From assembly GCF_039542035.1 (NCBI RefSeq), contig NZ_BAABHJ010000001.1, positions 62,001 to 126,000 on the forward strand: DNA of 64,000 bases, in the 5' to 3' direction. Under the pieces are notes generated by a model. The model ran no database searches, was not told the DNA's origin, and saw nothing but the letters and a program-made list of their open reading frames with translations. Source of the stretch: Actinoallomurus liliacearum (GTDB lineage: Bacteria; Actinomycetota; Actinomycetes; Streptosporangiales; Streptosporangiaceae). A program made the translations under genes and the position numbers. Shown here one piece after another: positions 16,947-24,655 of the stretch; position 1 is the stretch's first letter, and each line of letters opens with the position of its first letter.

Positions 16947-18341
16947 GTGCCCGAACTCCCCTCCGCATCCGCTGACGACCAGCCGTCGATGGCCCGCAGG
17001 AGATTCCTCGGCGCGACGGCGGGCGCCGCCGCGATCTCCACGCTGCTGAACCCGGCCACGGCGAGCGCCGCGACCGCGACGCGCACCGGCGTCCCGGCGC
17101 CCGCCGACCGCGGCCGACACCGTCCGGTCCGGTTCGGCGTGAACTACGTACCGAGCGAGAACTGGTGGTTCTCCTGGTCGGACTGGAAGCGGGCGTCGAT
17201 CGCGGCCGACCTCGACGACATCGCCTCCCTGGGGATGGACCACATCCGGATCATGCTTCTCTGGCCGGAGCTCCAGCCAAACGCCACCTACGTGCGCGGT
17301 GAGCAGCTCGACCGACTGGAGGAACTGCTCGACCTCGCCGACGATCGGCACCTGGACGTCCAGGTGACCGTTCTCAACGGCGCGGTGAGCGGAGTCCTCT
17401 TCGTCCCGCCGCACCTCATCGACAACGGCAACGGAAAGATCCGTAACGTCCTGACCGATCCGGTCGCGATCGAGCGAGAGCAGTGGGTGCTCGGCCGGAT
17501 CGCCGAACGAATCGGGCGACACCGCCGGTTCATGGGTTTCGACCTGTCCAACGAAATTCACTGGTTCGCCATCCCGCTGGGCATGACGGCGACCCAGGCA
17601 CAGGGCGACGCCTGGCACACCGCCCTGTTCGACACCTGCGAGAAGGTCGCGCCGGGCAGGATCCACGTCTCGGGCATCGACCACTGGCCCTGGCAGAACA
17701 ACGCCTACTGGACCCGCCACGGACTCGCGACCGCCGGCACGATGACCGCCAACCACACCTGGGCCGGCTGGACTCAGGTGATCCAGCGGTACGGATCGCT
17801 GTCCACCGCGTCCACGCACTACTCCGAGTTCTTCATCGAACTGATCAAGGCGTTCCACACCGACCTCGACCGCAAGGTCTGGATCGAGGAGACCGGGGTG
17901 TCGACCGTGTGGATGAACGCGGCCGACATCCCGTCGTGGACCGAGCGCTCGATCCGCTCGATGGCCGACTGCGATCACCTGTTCGGCATCACCTGGTGGG
18001 ACTCCCACGACCTGAACCCGAAGCTCAGCGGGTACGTCGACCTGGAATACGACCTCGGCCTGTTCACCAACGACCGCAAGATCAAGCCGATCGGCAGGAC
18101 CATTCGCAAGGTCATCGCCGAGTTCGACGCCCACCCGCCGGCGCCGCGAGTCCGGACGACCGCGCTCGTGCTGCCCGACGACATGATTCCGGCGGCCGAC
18201 TACGGCGGATTCTTCGAGCCCTTCATGAAGCTCGTCGCCGCGGGCACGCGCCCCGCAGTGGTCCTCCGCAGCCGCAGCACCGACACCGCCTACCTGGCCG
18301 CCCGCGGCATCGAACGACTGGTCACCCTCGACCAGGTGTGA
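16947..18341 (+). CDS. Tat-exported glycoside hydrolase, clan GH-A (GH5-like)
   Basis: The 464-residue protein starts at GTG 16947, eight bases after GAAGGAG. Residues 16-42 form a Tat signal (ARRRFLGATAG, then a hydrophobic run to TASAA). The rest looks like a (beta/alpha)8 barrel: GVNYVPSENWW at the first strand, DHIRIMLLWPE, then the acid/base Glu203 in DLSNEIHW (the NE pair of clan GH-A) and the nucleophile Glu314 or Glu315 in WIEETG. It resembles endo-mannanase/cellulase-like enzymes but the exact family is unclear. It is divergent from the LacI/Opp-type operon and shares its palindromic control region, so it probably cuts the polysaccharide whose fragments that transporter imports. The last 60 residues beyond the barrel are unassigned. 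Confidence 0.85.
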   Translation: MPELPSASADDQPSMARRRFLGATAGAAAISTLLNPATASAATATRTGVPAPADRGRHRPVRFGVNYVPSENWWFSWSDWKRASIAADLDDIASLGMDHIRIMLLWPELQPNATYVRGEQLDRLEELLDLADDRHLDVQVTVLNGAVSGVLFVPPHLIDNGNGKIRNVLTDPVAIEREQWVLGRIAERIGRHRRFMGFDLSNEIHWFAIPLGMTATQAQGDAWHTALFDTCEKVAPGRIHVSGIDHWPWQNNAYWTRHGLATAGTMTANHTWAGWTQVIQRYGSLSTASTHYSEFFIELIKAFHTDLDRKVWIEETGVSTVWMNAADIPSWTERSIRSMADCDHLFGITWWDSHDLNPKLSGYVDLEYDLGLFTNDRKIKPIGRTIRKVIAEFDAHPPAPRVRTTALVLPDDMIPAADYGGFFEPFMKLVAAGTRPAVVLRSRSTDTAYLAARGIERLVTLDQV

Positions 18342-18447
18342 ACCCGGCCTCCCCGGCCCGGCCCGTGCCCTCTCAAGGGGCGGCGACGAGCGGCGGCTCG
18401 CCCCAGTCGGCGGTCAGGGCCTGCCGCAACGAGTCGACGCCTGCCCG

Positions 18448-18861
18448 ATGCGCTCGGCGAGGACCGATTCGATGACCGCGATGGTGGCCTGCGCGCGCGG
18501 GCCACGGGCCGAAGCCAAGATCCGGGCCGGGCTCGAGCGACTCGTCCGCGCGGTGGCCGGGGACCCGCGCCATGGACGTGTGTTGTTCTCCGTGACTCTG
18601 ACGGATCCCGTGCTCGCGAGGCGACGCCTGGAGTCCTCCAGGTTCTTCGCACGACTGCTCAGCGGACAGGCCCGCCGGTCCTACGGGATCCCCGACGGTC
18701 CACGACTCGACCTCGCCGCCCAGTTCGTCGTCGGCGGCCTGGCGCAGACGCTGACCGCCTGGCTGTCCGGCACGCTCGCGATGAGCGAGGACGAGCTCGT
18801 CGCCGAGTGCGCGCACATCTTCACCGCGCTCGCCGATCGGGAGCCTCGAACGTCCGGCTGA
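18448..18861 (+). pseudogene. C-terminal fragment of a TetR-family regulator
   Basis: This 137-codon frame matches only the ligand-binding half of TetR regulators: a helix with GLERLVRAVAGDPRHGRVLFSV split around the DPR turn, TDPVLARRR, FARLLSGQA, FVVGGLAQTLTAWLSG. The HTH that should precede it is missing, and upstream sequence has no matching frame. The last 41 bases overlap the end of the convergent tandem TetR gene. Because actinobacterial fad loci often carry a TetR gene at this position, it may be what is left of an earlier regulator. Confidence 0.65.
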
Positions 18862-20044
18862 CCCCGCCGCCCGACGGTTCCAGGATCGGGCGGAGCAACG
18901 CGGTGGTCCTCGCCTCGGTCGCCGACGGGCTCGCCGACCGGGCGAGGTCGGTCACCACGTTCAACGCCGCGTGCACGCGGTAGCGGATCGCGGCGGGTTC
19001 CTCCTCCGGGCGCAGTTCGGCCACCAGACCGATCCAGGTGTCCACGTGCCGTCGCTGGGCGGCCTGCAGCCGCCGGCGGTCGGCCGGGGCCAGGTTCTCC
19101 CGCTCGGAGAGGTAGACCCCGGCGAGATCCGCCTGTTCGAACGTGCTCCTGACATAGATGTCGATCAGCCGTCGCAGCGCCTGGGCCGGCGTGGCGGCGT
19201 CGCCCAGCGCCTCGGCGACGGCCTGCTCCAGACGGCCGGTGGCCCGGTAGTAGGCGGCGGCCAGCAGATCGGTCTTGCTCGCGAAATGGGAGTACACGCT
19301 CGAGGCGTTGATTCCGGCGGCCTCCCCGATCTCGCACATGCTGACCCGGTGGTAACCGCGCTCGTGGAACAGGCGTACGGCCTCGACGAGCAGCCGCTCC
19401 CGGCGGGGCAGCAGCGCGAACCGGTCCGCGCGGGAACGCGGCGGCGGTGTCCGCCGCGACGGCGCGGGGGGAAGGTTCGTCGCGATCACGGCGGTGGCGC
19501 ACTCGAGGACGGCGCGTTCGGCCCTGCCCCGGGCCAGGCTCGCCCGGTGGGTGGAGGGACTCGCGATCACGCTGAGCGCCGCGGTGACCAGCGTCGCGGC
19601 GTCGCGTCTCGGCAGCCCGGGCCGGGCGCCGCACAGCATCTCGCGCAGCGCGCGCACGGCGTTCGCGAACGGCCCGGCGAGCGCGGCCTGCCGGCCGGCG
19701 TCTAGGTAGCGGCTCTCCCACTGGTAGAGGCGGGCCATCGTGCGCCGGTCGAAGCTGAAGCGCACCAGCGCCCTCAACGCGGCGTCCAGGCGGTCGGCCG
19801 GGGCGTCTCCCTCGGCGCCGGCCTCGACGCATTCCGCGAAGTGCGCGCCGAGCTCCTCGACCGCTGCGGCGAGCAGCGTCTGCTTGGTCGGGAAGTGCCG
19901 GTATATCGCCGGGCCGGTGATGCCGACCTCCTTGGCGATGTCCTCCAGCGCGACGTTGTGGTAACCGCGGGCACAGAAGCGCTCCGCGGCGATGAGGGCG
20001 ATCGCCGCCTTGCGGTCCTTCGGCCTTCGGCGCTGACTCGGCAT
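18821..20044 (-). CDS. Tandem (double) TetR-family transcriptional regulator
   Basis: The 407-residue protein contains two complete TetR units in one chain. The first HTH is at about residues 9-56 (ERFCARGYHNVALEDIAKEVGI, then AIYRHFPTK), the second at about 214-261 (RLFHERGYHRVSMCEIGEAAGI, then SVYSHFASK); each is followed by a helical ligand domain of about 150 residues. The normal length of a TetR protein is near 200. ATG 20044 is taken as the start because homology begins there, although a 446-residue frame from 20161 is open. It is divergent from an acyl-CoA synthetase gene with promoter and repeats in between, so it is probably the repressor of the fatty acid genes and senses an acyl-CoA. 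Confidence 0.9.
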   Translation of the reverse strand: MPSQRRRPKDRKAAIALIAAERFCARGYHNVALEDIAKEVGITGPAIYRHFPTKQTLLAAAVEELGAHFAECVEAGAEGDAPADRLDAALRALVRFSFDRRTMARLYQWESRYLDAGRQAALAGPFANAVRALREMLCGARPGLPRRDAATLVTAALSVIASPSTHRASLARGRAERAVLECATAVIATNLPPAPSRRTPPPRSRADRFALLPRRERLLVEAVRLFHERGYHRVSMCEIGEAAGINASSVYSHFASKTDLLAAAYYRATGRLEQAVAEALGDAATPAQALRRLIDIYVRSTFEQADLAGVYLSERENLAPADRRRLQAAQRRHVDTWIGLVAELRPEEEPAAIRYRVHAALNVVTDLARSASPSATEARTTALLRPILEPSGGGVSRTFEAPDRRAR

Positions 20045-20138
20045 GAGGCGAGTGTAACGACCGACGCAAGAACGGAATCGCCGTCTCGCGCCGCGCTTAA
20101 ACGCGTCTACCTGGGATGATGACGAGTTAAGTAAGTGG

Positions 20139-20184
20139 TCGTTCGGGTCGTCTATTGACACTGAACCTCGTTCGGGTCTGTGAT
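20139..20184 (+). promoter_or_regulatory. Promoter with direct repeats ahead of the acyl-CoA synthetase gene
   Basis: TTGACA at 20155-20160 and TGTGAT at 20179-20184 (18-base spacer) form a good -35/-10 pair. The 11-base sequence TCGTTCGGGTC occurs twice, at 20139-20149 and 20168-20178, a 29-base period, flanking the -35 box. The repeats are candidate sites for the tandem TetR protein. Confidence 0.5.
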
Positions 20185-20220
20185 GGGTTCGCTCGGAGCA
20201 CCCGGTGAAGGGAGCGACGG

Positions 20221-22014
20221 ATGATCACGGCTGCCGACGTGGACGCGGCGATGGGGACGCAGACGGTCCCCCGGCTACTGCGGCGCAACGCCACCGAGTA
20301 CGGCGACCTCCCCGCCGTCACCGGAGCGGACGGGAGCACCTGGACCTGGCAGCGGCTGGGCGACCAGGTCCTGGCCGTGGCGAGCGGGCTCCGCGCGCTC
20401 GGGCTGCGGCGCGGCGACCGGATGCTCATCGACATGTCCAGCCGCCCGGAGCACTGGGTCGTCGACTTCGCCGCGGCCGAGCTCGGCGCCATCCCGTGCA
20501 CCACGTACGCCACGCTGAGCCCTGAGCAGATTCGTCACATCGCACGGCACAGCGCCGCGACGGTCGTGGTCCTGGAGGGCGCCGCCGAGCTGGACCGGTG
20601 GAAGTCGGCGCTGGCCGCGATGCCCTGGCTGAAGGCGGTCGTCGTGCTCGACGGCGCCCGTGATCGCCTCATCCCCTACGCCGAGTTGGCGGCGACGCCT
20701 CGTGCGGCGGACGCCTCCGAACGGGTCGAACCGGATGACCCCGTGGCGATGATCTACACCTCCGGCACGACCGGCGACCCGAAGGGCGTGGTGCTCTCCC
20801 ACCGCAACGTGCTCTACCAGTGCGCCGCGCAGCAGCTGATGCAGCCCGGTCCCCGCCATCCGCGGCAGGTCGCCTACCTCCCGCTGGCCCATGTGGCCGA
20901 GCGGGTGCTCGGCATGTACCTGCCGGTCTACACCGCGGGGCACGTGACGATCTGCCAGGACGCCGGCCGGCTTCCCGAGACGCTGAGAGCGGTGCGGCCG
21001 CACGGGTTCTTCGGTGTGCCACGCGTGTGGGAGAAGTTCGCCGCAGGCGTCCAGCACCAGTTGTCCGGCCTGGACGAGGGGACGCAAGCCGTGATCGAGC
21101 GGGCCCGCGACCTCGCCGGCGAGGTGTACCGGATCCGGGCCGACGGCGGAGACGTGCCCGGAGAACTCGCCCGAGCGCACGCGGAGGCCGACCGGACGGT
21201 GCTCCGCCCGCTGCGCGAACGGCTCGGGCTCGCCGAGGCGATCCGCACGGGCAGCGGATCCGCTCCGATCTCGGCCGAGGCGCTGGAGTTCTTCGGCAGT
21301 CTCGGCCTGACGATCACCGAGGTGTGGGGCCTGTCCGAGACGACCGGAGCGGCGACCACCACCTACCCCGACCGTTACCGGCCCGGCACCGTCGGCCTGC
21401 CCCTGCCGGGGATGGAGGTACGCCTGGCCGCCGACGGTGAGGTCGAGGTCCGCGGACCGCTGGTGTTCCTCGGCTACCTGCGGCCGGACGGGCGGATCGA
21501 ATCCCCCGTGGACTCCGACGGCTGGCTGGCCACCGGCGACCTCGGCGCGTTCGACGCCGACGGCATGCTGCGGATCACCGGCCGCAAGAAGGAGCTGATC
21601 ATCACCTCCAGCGGCAAGAACATCGCCCCGAGCGTCGCGGAGTCCCTGCTGTGCGGACACCCGCTGATCGGTCACGCCGTGGTGATCGGTGATCGCCGCC
21701 CGTACGTGACGGCGCTGCTGGTGCTGGACGAGGAGGCCGCGCCGGCCTGGGCCGAGGCGCGGGGTCTGGCGGCGATGGACCTCGCGGCGCTCGCCGCCGA
21801 CCCGCTGATCCGCCGGGAACTCACCGCCGCGGTCCAGCGGGCCAACCGCGTGCTGTCCCGGCCCGAGCAGATCAAGGCGTTCCGCGTGCTCGGCCACCCG
21901 TGGGGGCCGGACAGCGGGGAACTCACGCCGACGCTCAAGCTCAAGCGACGCGTGATCGAAGAGCGCTACGCCTCCGAGATCGACGAGCTCTACGCGGAAG
22001 GGCGAACCTCATGA
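20221..22014 (+). CDS. Long-chain acyl-CoA synthetase (AMP-forming, FadD type)
   Basis: This 597-residue cytosolic enzyme activates a fatty or aromatic acid to its CoA ester via an acyl-AMP. Motifs of the adenylate-forming superfamily: YTSGTTGDPKG (179-189), EVWGLSETTGA near 361, TGDLGAFD near 440 and the C-terminal hinge GRKKELIITSSGKNIAP, whose Lys after SG is the acylation-coupling region. The protein is of the large FadD15-like group (about 600 residues). GAAGGGAG precedes ATG 20221. Its stop overlaps the acyl-CoA dehydrogenase start (ATGA). The chain length of the substrate cannot be told. Confidence 0.94.
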   Translation: MITAADVDAAMGTQTVPRLLRRNATEYGDLPAVTGADGSTWTWQRLGDQVLAVASGLRALGLRRGDRMLIDMSSRPEHWVVDFAAAELGAIPCTTYATLSPEQIRHIARHSAATVVVLEGAAELDRWKSALAAMPWLKAVVVLDGARDRLIPYAELAATPRAADASERVEPDDPVAMIYTSGTTGDPKGVVLSHRNVLYQCAAQQLMQPGPRHPRQVAYLPLAHVAERVLGMYLPVYTAGHVTICQDAGRLPETLRAVRPHGFFGVPRVWEKFAAGVQHQLSGLDEGTQAVIERARDLAGEVYRIRADGGDVPGELARAHAEADRTVLRPLRERLGLAEAIRTGSGSAPISAEALEFFGSLGLTITEVWGLSETTGAATTTYPDRYRPGTVGLPLPGMEVRLAADGEVEVRGPLVFLGYLRPDGRIESPVDSDGWLATGDLGAFDADGMLRITGRKKELIITSSGKNIAPSVAESLLCGHPLIGHAVVIGDRRPYVTALLVLDEEAAPAWAEARGLAAMDLAALAADPLIRRELTAAVQRANRVLSRPEQIKAFRVLGHPWGPDSGELTPTLKLKRRVIEERYASEIDELYAEGRTS

Positions 22015-23147
22015 TCTTGACCGATGAGCAGCGCGACTTCGTCGCCGCCGTCGAGGACCTCTGCCGGCGCGAGGTCGGTACCCGGGAGAAGTGGCTCGAG
22101 CACACCGACGGCGGCCGCGCGCCGCACAGCGCGAAACTGTACGAGAAGATGGCCGACCTGGGCTGGCTCGGGATCGCCGTGCCGGAGGAGTACGACGGCG
22201 CGGGTCAGGGCATGATCGACCTGGTCCTCTTCCTGGAGACCATCGGCTACTGGCAGGCGCCGATCGGCGGGTTCGCCACCTCGGCGATCACCGCGGCGTC
22301 GTACGAGCGGTTCGGTACCGAGGAGCAGAAACGCCGGGTGCTCGGCGGCTTCCTGCGCGGCGAGGTGCTGGCGGTGTCGATGTCCGAGCCGGGCGCCGGA
22401 TCGGACGTGGGCGCGCTGACCTGCAAGGCCGAACAGCGTGCCGGCGGATGGGTGATCAACGGCCAGAAGACCTGGTGCTCCAACGCCCACATCGCCGAGC
22501 ACATCCTGCTCGTCGCGCGCACGTCGAAGTCCGGCGACAAGCACGATGGCCTGACCATGTTCTCCGTCCCCGCCGGCGTCGAGGGGCTGGCCGTCCACGG
22601 CATCGAGACGATGGGCGGGCGCGAGGTCAACGACCTGTACTTCACCGACTGCCTCCTCCCGGAGGACGCCGTCGTCGGAGAGGTCGGCCAGGGCTGGCGG
22701 CAGCTGATGGCGGGGCTGAACCTCGAACGGATGATCCTGGCGGCGATGATGCTCGGCACCGCGCGCCGGGCCTTCGACGACACGGTGTCCTACGTACGCG
22801 AACGCCGGCAGTTCGGCCGGCCGGTGGGCAGCTTCCAGGCGCTGCGGCACCGGCTCGCCGACCACGCGACCGAGCTGGAGTGCACGCGGCTGCTGGTCCA
22901 CGACGTCGCCCGCAGGATCGACGCGGAACCGGGCCGGATGTTCCCTCGAGAGGCGTCCATGGCCAAGCTCAAGGCCACCGAGTTCGCCAAGGCCATGGCG
23001 CTGGACGGCATGCAGATGATGGGCGGCTACGGCTACGCGACCGAGTACGGCATGGAACGTCTGCTGCGGTCCACCGTCGTGTCGACCGTGTACGGCGGGA
23101 CCAGCGAGATCCAGCGCGACATCATCGGCAAGACCTTCGGGCTGTGA
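22011..23147 (+). CDS. Acyl-CoA dehydrogenase
   Basis: The 378-residue flavoprotein introduces the alpha,beta double bond in acyl-CoA, step one of beta-oxidation. Family landmarks: LGWLGIAVPEEYDGAG near 45, SMSEPGAGSDVGAL near 120 (FAD site), NGQKTWCSNAHIA near 150, RRQFGRPVGSFQ near 265, and the C-terminal MMGGYGYATEYGMERLLRS and VYGGTSEIQRDIIG. At the position where medium-chain enzymes have the catalytic Glu (YEGT) there is Gly (YGGT), as in long-chain and isovaleryl types, which use a Glu on another helix; that helix here reads ARRAFDDTVSYV, with Asp instead. It is coupled to the synthetase gene upstream. Confidence 0.92.
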   Translation: MILTDEQRDFVAAVEDLCRREVGTREKWLEHTDGGRAPHSAKLYEKMADLGWLGIAVPEEYDGAGQGMIDLVLFLETIGYWQAPIGGFATSAITAASYERFGTEEQKRRVLGGFLRGEVLAVSMSEPGAGSDVGALTCKAEQRAGGWVINGQKTWCSNAHIAEHILLVARTSKSGDKHDGLTMFSVPAGVEGLAVHGIETMGGREVNDLYFTDCLLPEDAVVGEVGQGWRQLMAGLNLERMILAAMMLGTARRAFDDTVSYVRERRQFGRPVGSFQALRHRLADHATELECTRLLVHDVARRIDAEPGRMFPREASMAKLKATEFAKAMALDGMQMMGGYGYATEYGMERLLRSTVVSTVYGGTSEIQRDIIGKTFGL

Positions 23148-23180
23148 AGGGGCGCCGCACGCCGGCGCTTACGAGGCGTC

Positions 23181-23492
23181 TTACGCCCCTTCTCCGATGA
23201 TCCGCGGCAGGACGGTGGAGATGAGGTGAAGAAGCGTCTCCTCCAACATGACCTGGGCCTGGCGGCGGCTCAACCGGCCGCGTTCGAGCCATTCCCGGGA
23301 GACCGACTCGGCCATTCCGCTGTCGCCGCGCAGGACGGCGTTGACCTCGGGGTGCTCCGCGGCCAGCGTGGTGACGCCGACGACCTCGTTGATCCGGTCG
23401 ACGGCGCGGTCGCGGGCCTCGTCCAGGATCCGGACGAGGTCGGGGTCGCCTCCACCGCCGGTCCGCCGCAGCGCGGCGAGCCAGGTCTCGGA
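23181..23492 (-). pseudogene. C-terminal fragment of a TetR-family regulator
   Basis: Reading the minus strand from about 23492 to the TAA at 23181 gives 104 codons with TetR ligand-domain character: ETWLAALRRTG, LVRILDEARDRAVDRINEVVG, LAAEHPEVNAVLRGDS and VMLEETLLHLISTVLPRI. No start codon or HTH precedes it; upstream the frame meets a TAG within 45 bases, and the adjoining DNA is a fragment of a different gene on the other strand. It is a truncated regulator that lost its DNA-binding half at about 23490. Confidence 0.6.
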
Positions 23493-23493
23493 G

Positions 23494-23741
23494 TTGCTGC
23501 GGGTCTTCCAGCGCTCCCCGCACTGGGTCGGCTACAAATGGGACCGCGTCTACCCGAGGTGGCGCCGCCGCCTCAATCGGCGGTTCCCGCTCCTGCAGAA
23601 GGCATCGCGACTCGGCATCTTCTTGACCTTCGAGCTAATCCTCAACCCGATGCTCGTCTCCCATCCGGCGGCGTGATCACCGAATCGGGCCGGGAGTACC
23701 CGGCCGACACGATCATGGGCCCCACCGAGGACGTCCCATGA
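23494..23741 (+). pseudogene. Fragments of a Baeyer-Villiger/flavin-containing monooxygenase
   Basis: Codons from 23494 give LLRVFQRSPHW, then VYPRWRRRLNRRFPLLQ and a hydrophobic segment. The VFQRSPxW element is the family motif that follows the NADPH-binding Rossmann fold in Baeyer-Villiger monooxygenases. At about 23667 the frame shifts and GVITESGREYPADTI follows, matching the later strand normally found over 100 residues downstream (usual form GVVTADGxExxxDxIVxATGF). So two pieces of one monooxygenase are joined by an internal deletion; both FAD and NADPH folds are lost. GC3 is lower here than in neighbours. Together with the TetR fragment it fills the 612 bases between 23148 and 23759. 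Confidence 0.6.
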
Positions 23742-23759
23742 CGGCCGCCCGTGCCGCCG

Positions 23760-24527
23760 TCACGCGGACGTGCGGTCGTCCGGCACCCGTACGGCGAGGA
23801 AGGTCGTGGTGCGGCGCAGCCGGAAGCCGAGCGCCTCGTAGAGGCGGATGGCGTCGATGTTGCTCGCGGCCGCGTGCATGAACGGCGTCTCGCCGCGCCG
23901 GCGAATGCCGTCGGCGACCGCCCGCACCAGCCTGGTGGCCAGGCCCTGCCGTTGGTGGGCGGCGTCGGTGCACACGGCGCTGATCTCGGTCCACCCCGGA
24001 GGACGCAACCGCTCACCGGCCATCGCGATCAGCTTCCCGTCCCGCCGAATGCCGAGGTAGGTGCCCAGCTCGATGGTCCTTGGCAGGAACGGGCCGGGCC
24101 TGGTGCGTTCCGTCAGTGCCAGCATCTCGGGCACGTCGGCCTCCGAAAGCCGGATGGCCTGGTCGTCGGGCGCCTCGTCGAGGCCGTCGTCGACCAACTG
24201 GACGCCGGGGATGCGGGCCACCACGTCCCAGCCACGCGGCAGCGCCTCCACTCCGGCGAGCGAGACCAGCGCGCCGGGTCCGGCGAGCGCGGCGGCATCG
24301 GTCCAATCCCGCTCGCTGGGCCGCGCCGGAAGCGCGAGGAAGGGCGAGACGTCGGTCGGATAGCGCACGACGTCGCCGCGGTGCTCGGCGAAGTGCGCGT
24401 GCGGCCCGGTCAACGAGGCAAGAGCGGGGTTGTCGAGCGGATGCGGGGATTCGGCGCCGGTCGGCGGTACCGCCCCGGCGTCGCGCGGATGATCGGCGGT
24501 GGGGATGCTCACGGTGCGGGCCTCCAT
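23760..24527 (-). CDS. GNAT-family N-acetyltransferase
   Basis: This 255-residue cytosolic protein has a C-terminal GNAT fold at about residues 125-250. The acetyl-CoA pyrophosphate loop is VCTDAAHQRQGLATRLV (consensus Q/RxxGxG/A near residue 195) and the following helix-strand has HAAASNIDAIRLYEALGFRLRR, the typical motif B. The N-terminal half (about 120 residues) is an extra domain of the FR47-like type. The acceptor is unknown. ATG 24527 has no clear ribosome site. The 128 bases upstream hold a palindrome at 24573 that may be an operator. Confidence 0.88.
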   Translation of the reverse strand: MEARTVSIPTADHPRDAGAVPPTGAESPHPLDNPALASLTGPHAHFAEHRGDVVRYPTDVSPFLALPARPSERDWTDAAALAGPGALVSLAGVEALPRGWDVVARIPGVQLVDDGLDEAPDDQAIRLSEADVPEMLALTERTRPGPFLPRTIELGTYLGIRRDGKLIAMAGERLRPPGWTEISAVCTDAAHQRQGLATRLVRAVADGIRRRGETPFMHAAASNIDAIRLYEALGFRLRRTTTFLAVRVPDDRTSA

Positions 24528-24572
24528 GGCGGTCGTGGCGGGCGGGTGTGCGCACTCTCGCCTCGTAAATGT

Positions 24573-24587
24573 CTACCGAATCAGTAG
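24573..24587 (-). promoter_or_regulatory. Imperfect palindrome upstream of the acetyltransferase gene
   Basis: CTACCGAATCAGTAG is an inverted repeat with five of six arm pairs matched and a 3-base centre, 46 bases ahead of ATG 24527, in an A/T-richer stretch (ATTTACGAGG, GGAATACC). It could be an operator; no regulator can be assigned. Confidence 0.3.
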
Positions 24588-24655
24588 GTATTCCACCACG
24601 AAAGCCTTCGCGACGTCCGGCATGAATCCGCCCGCCCAGGGGCGGCTTCGGCGGC

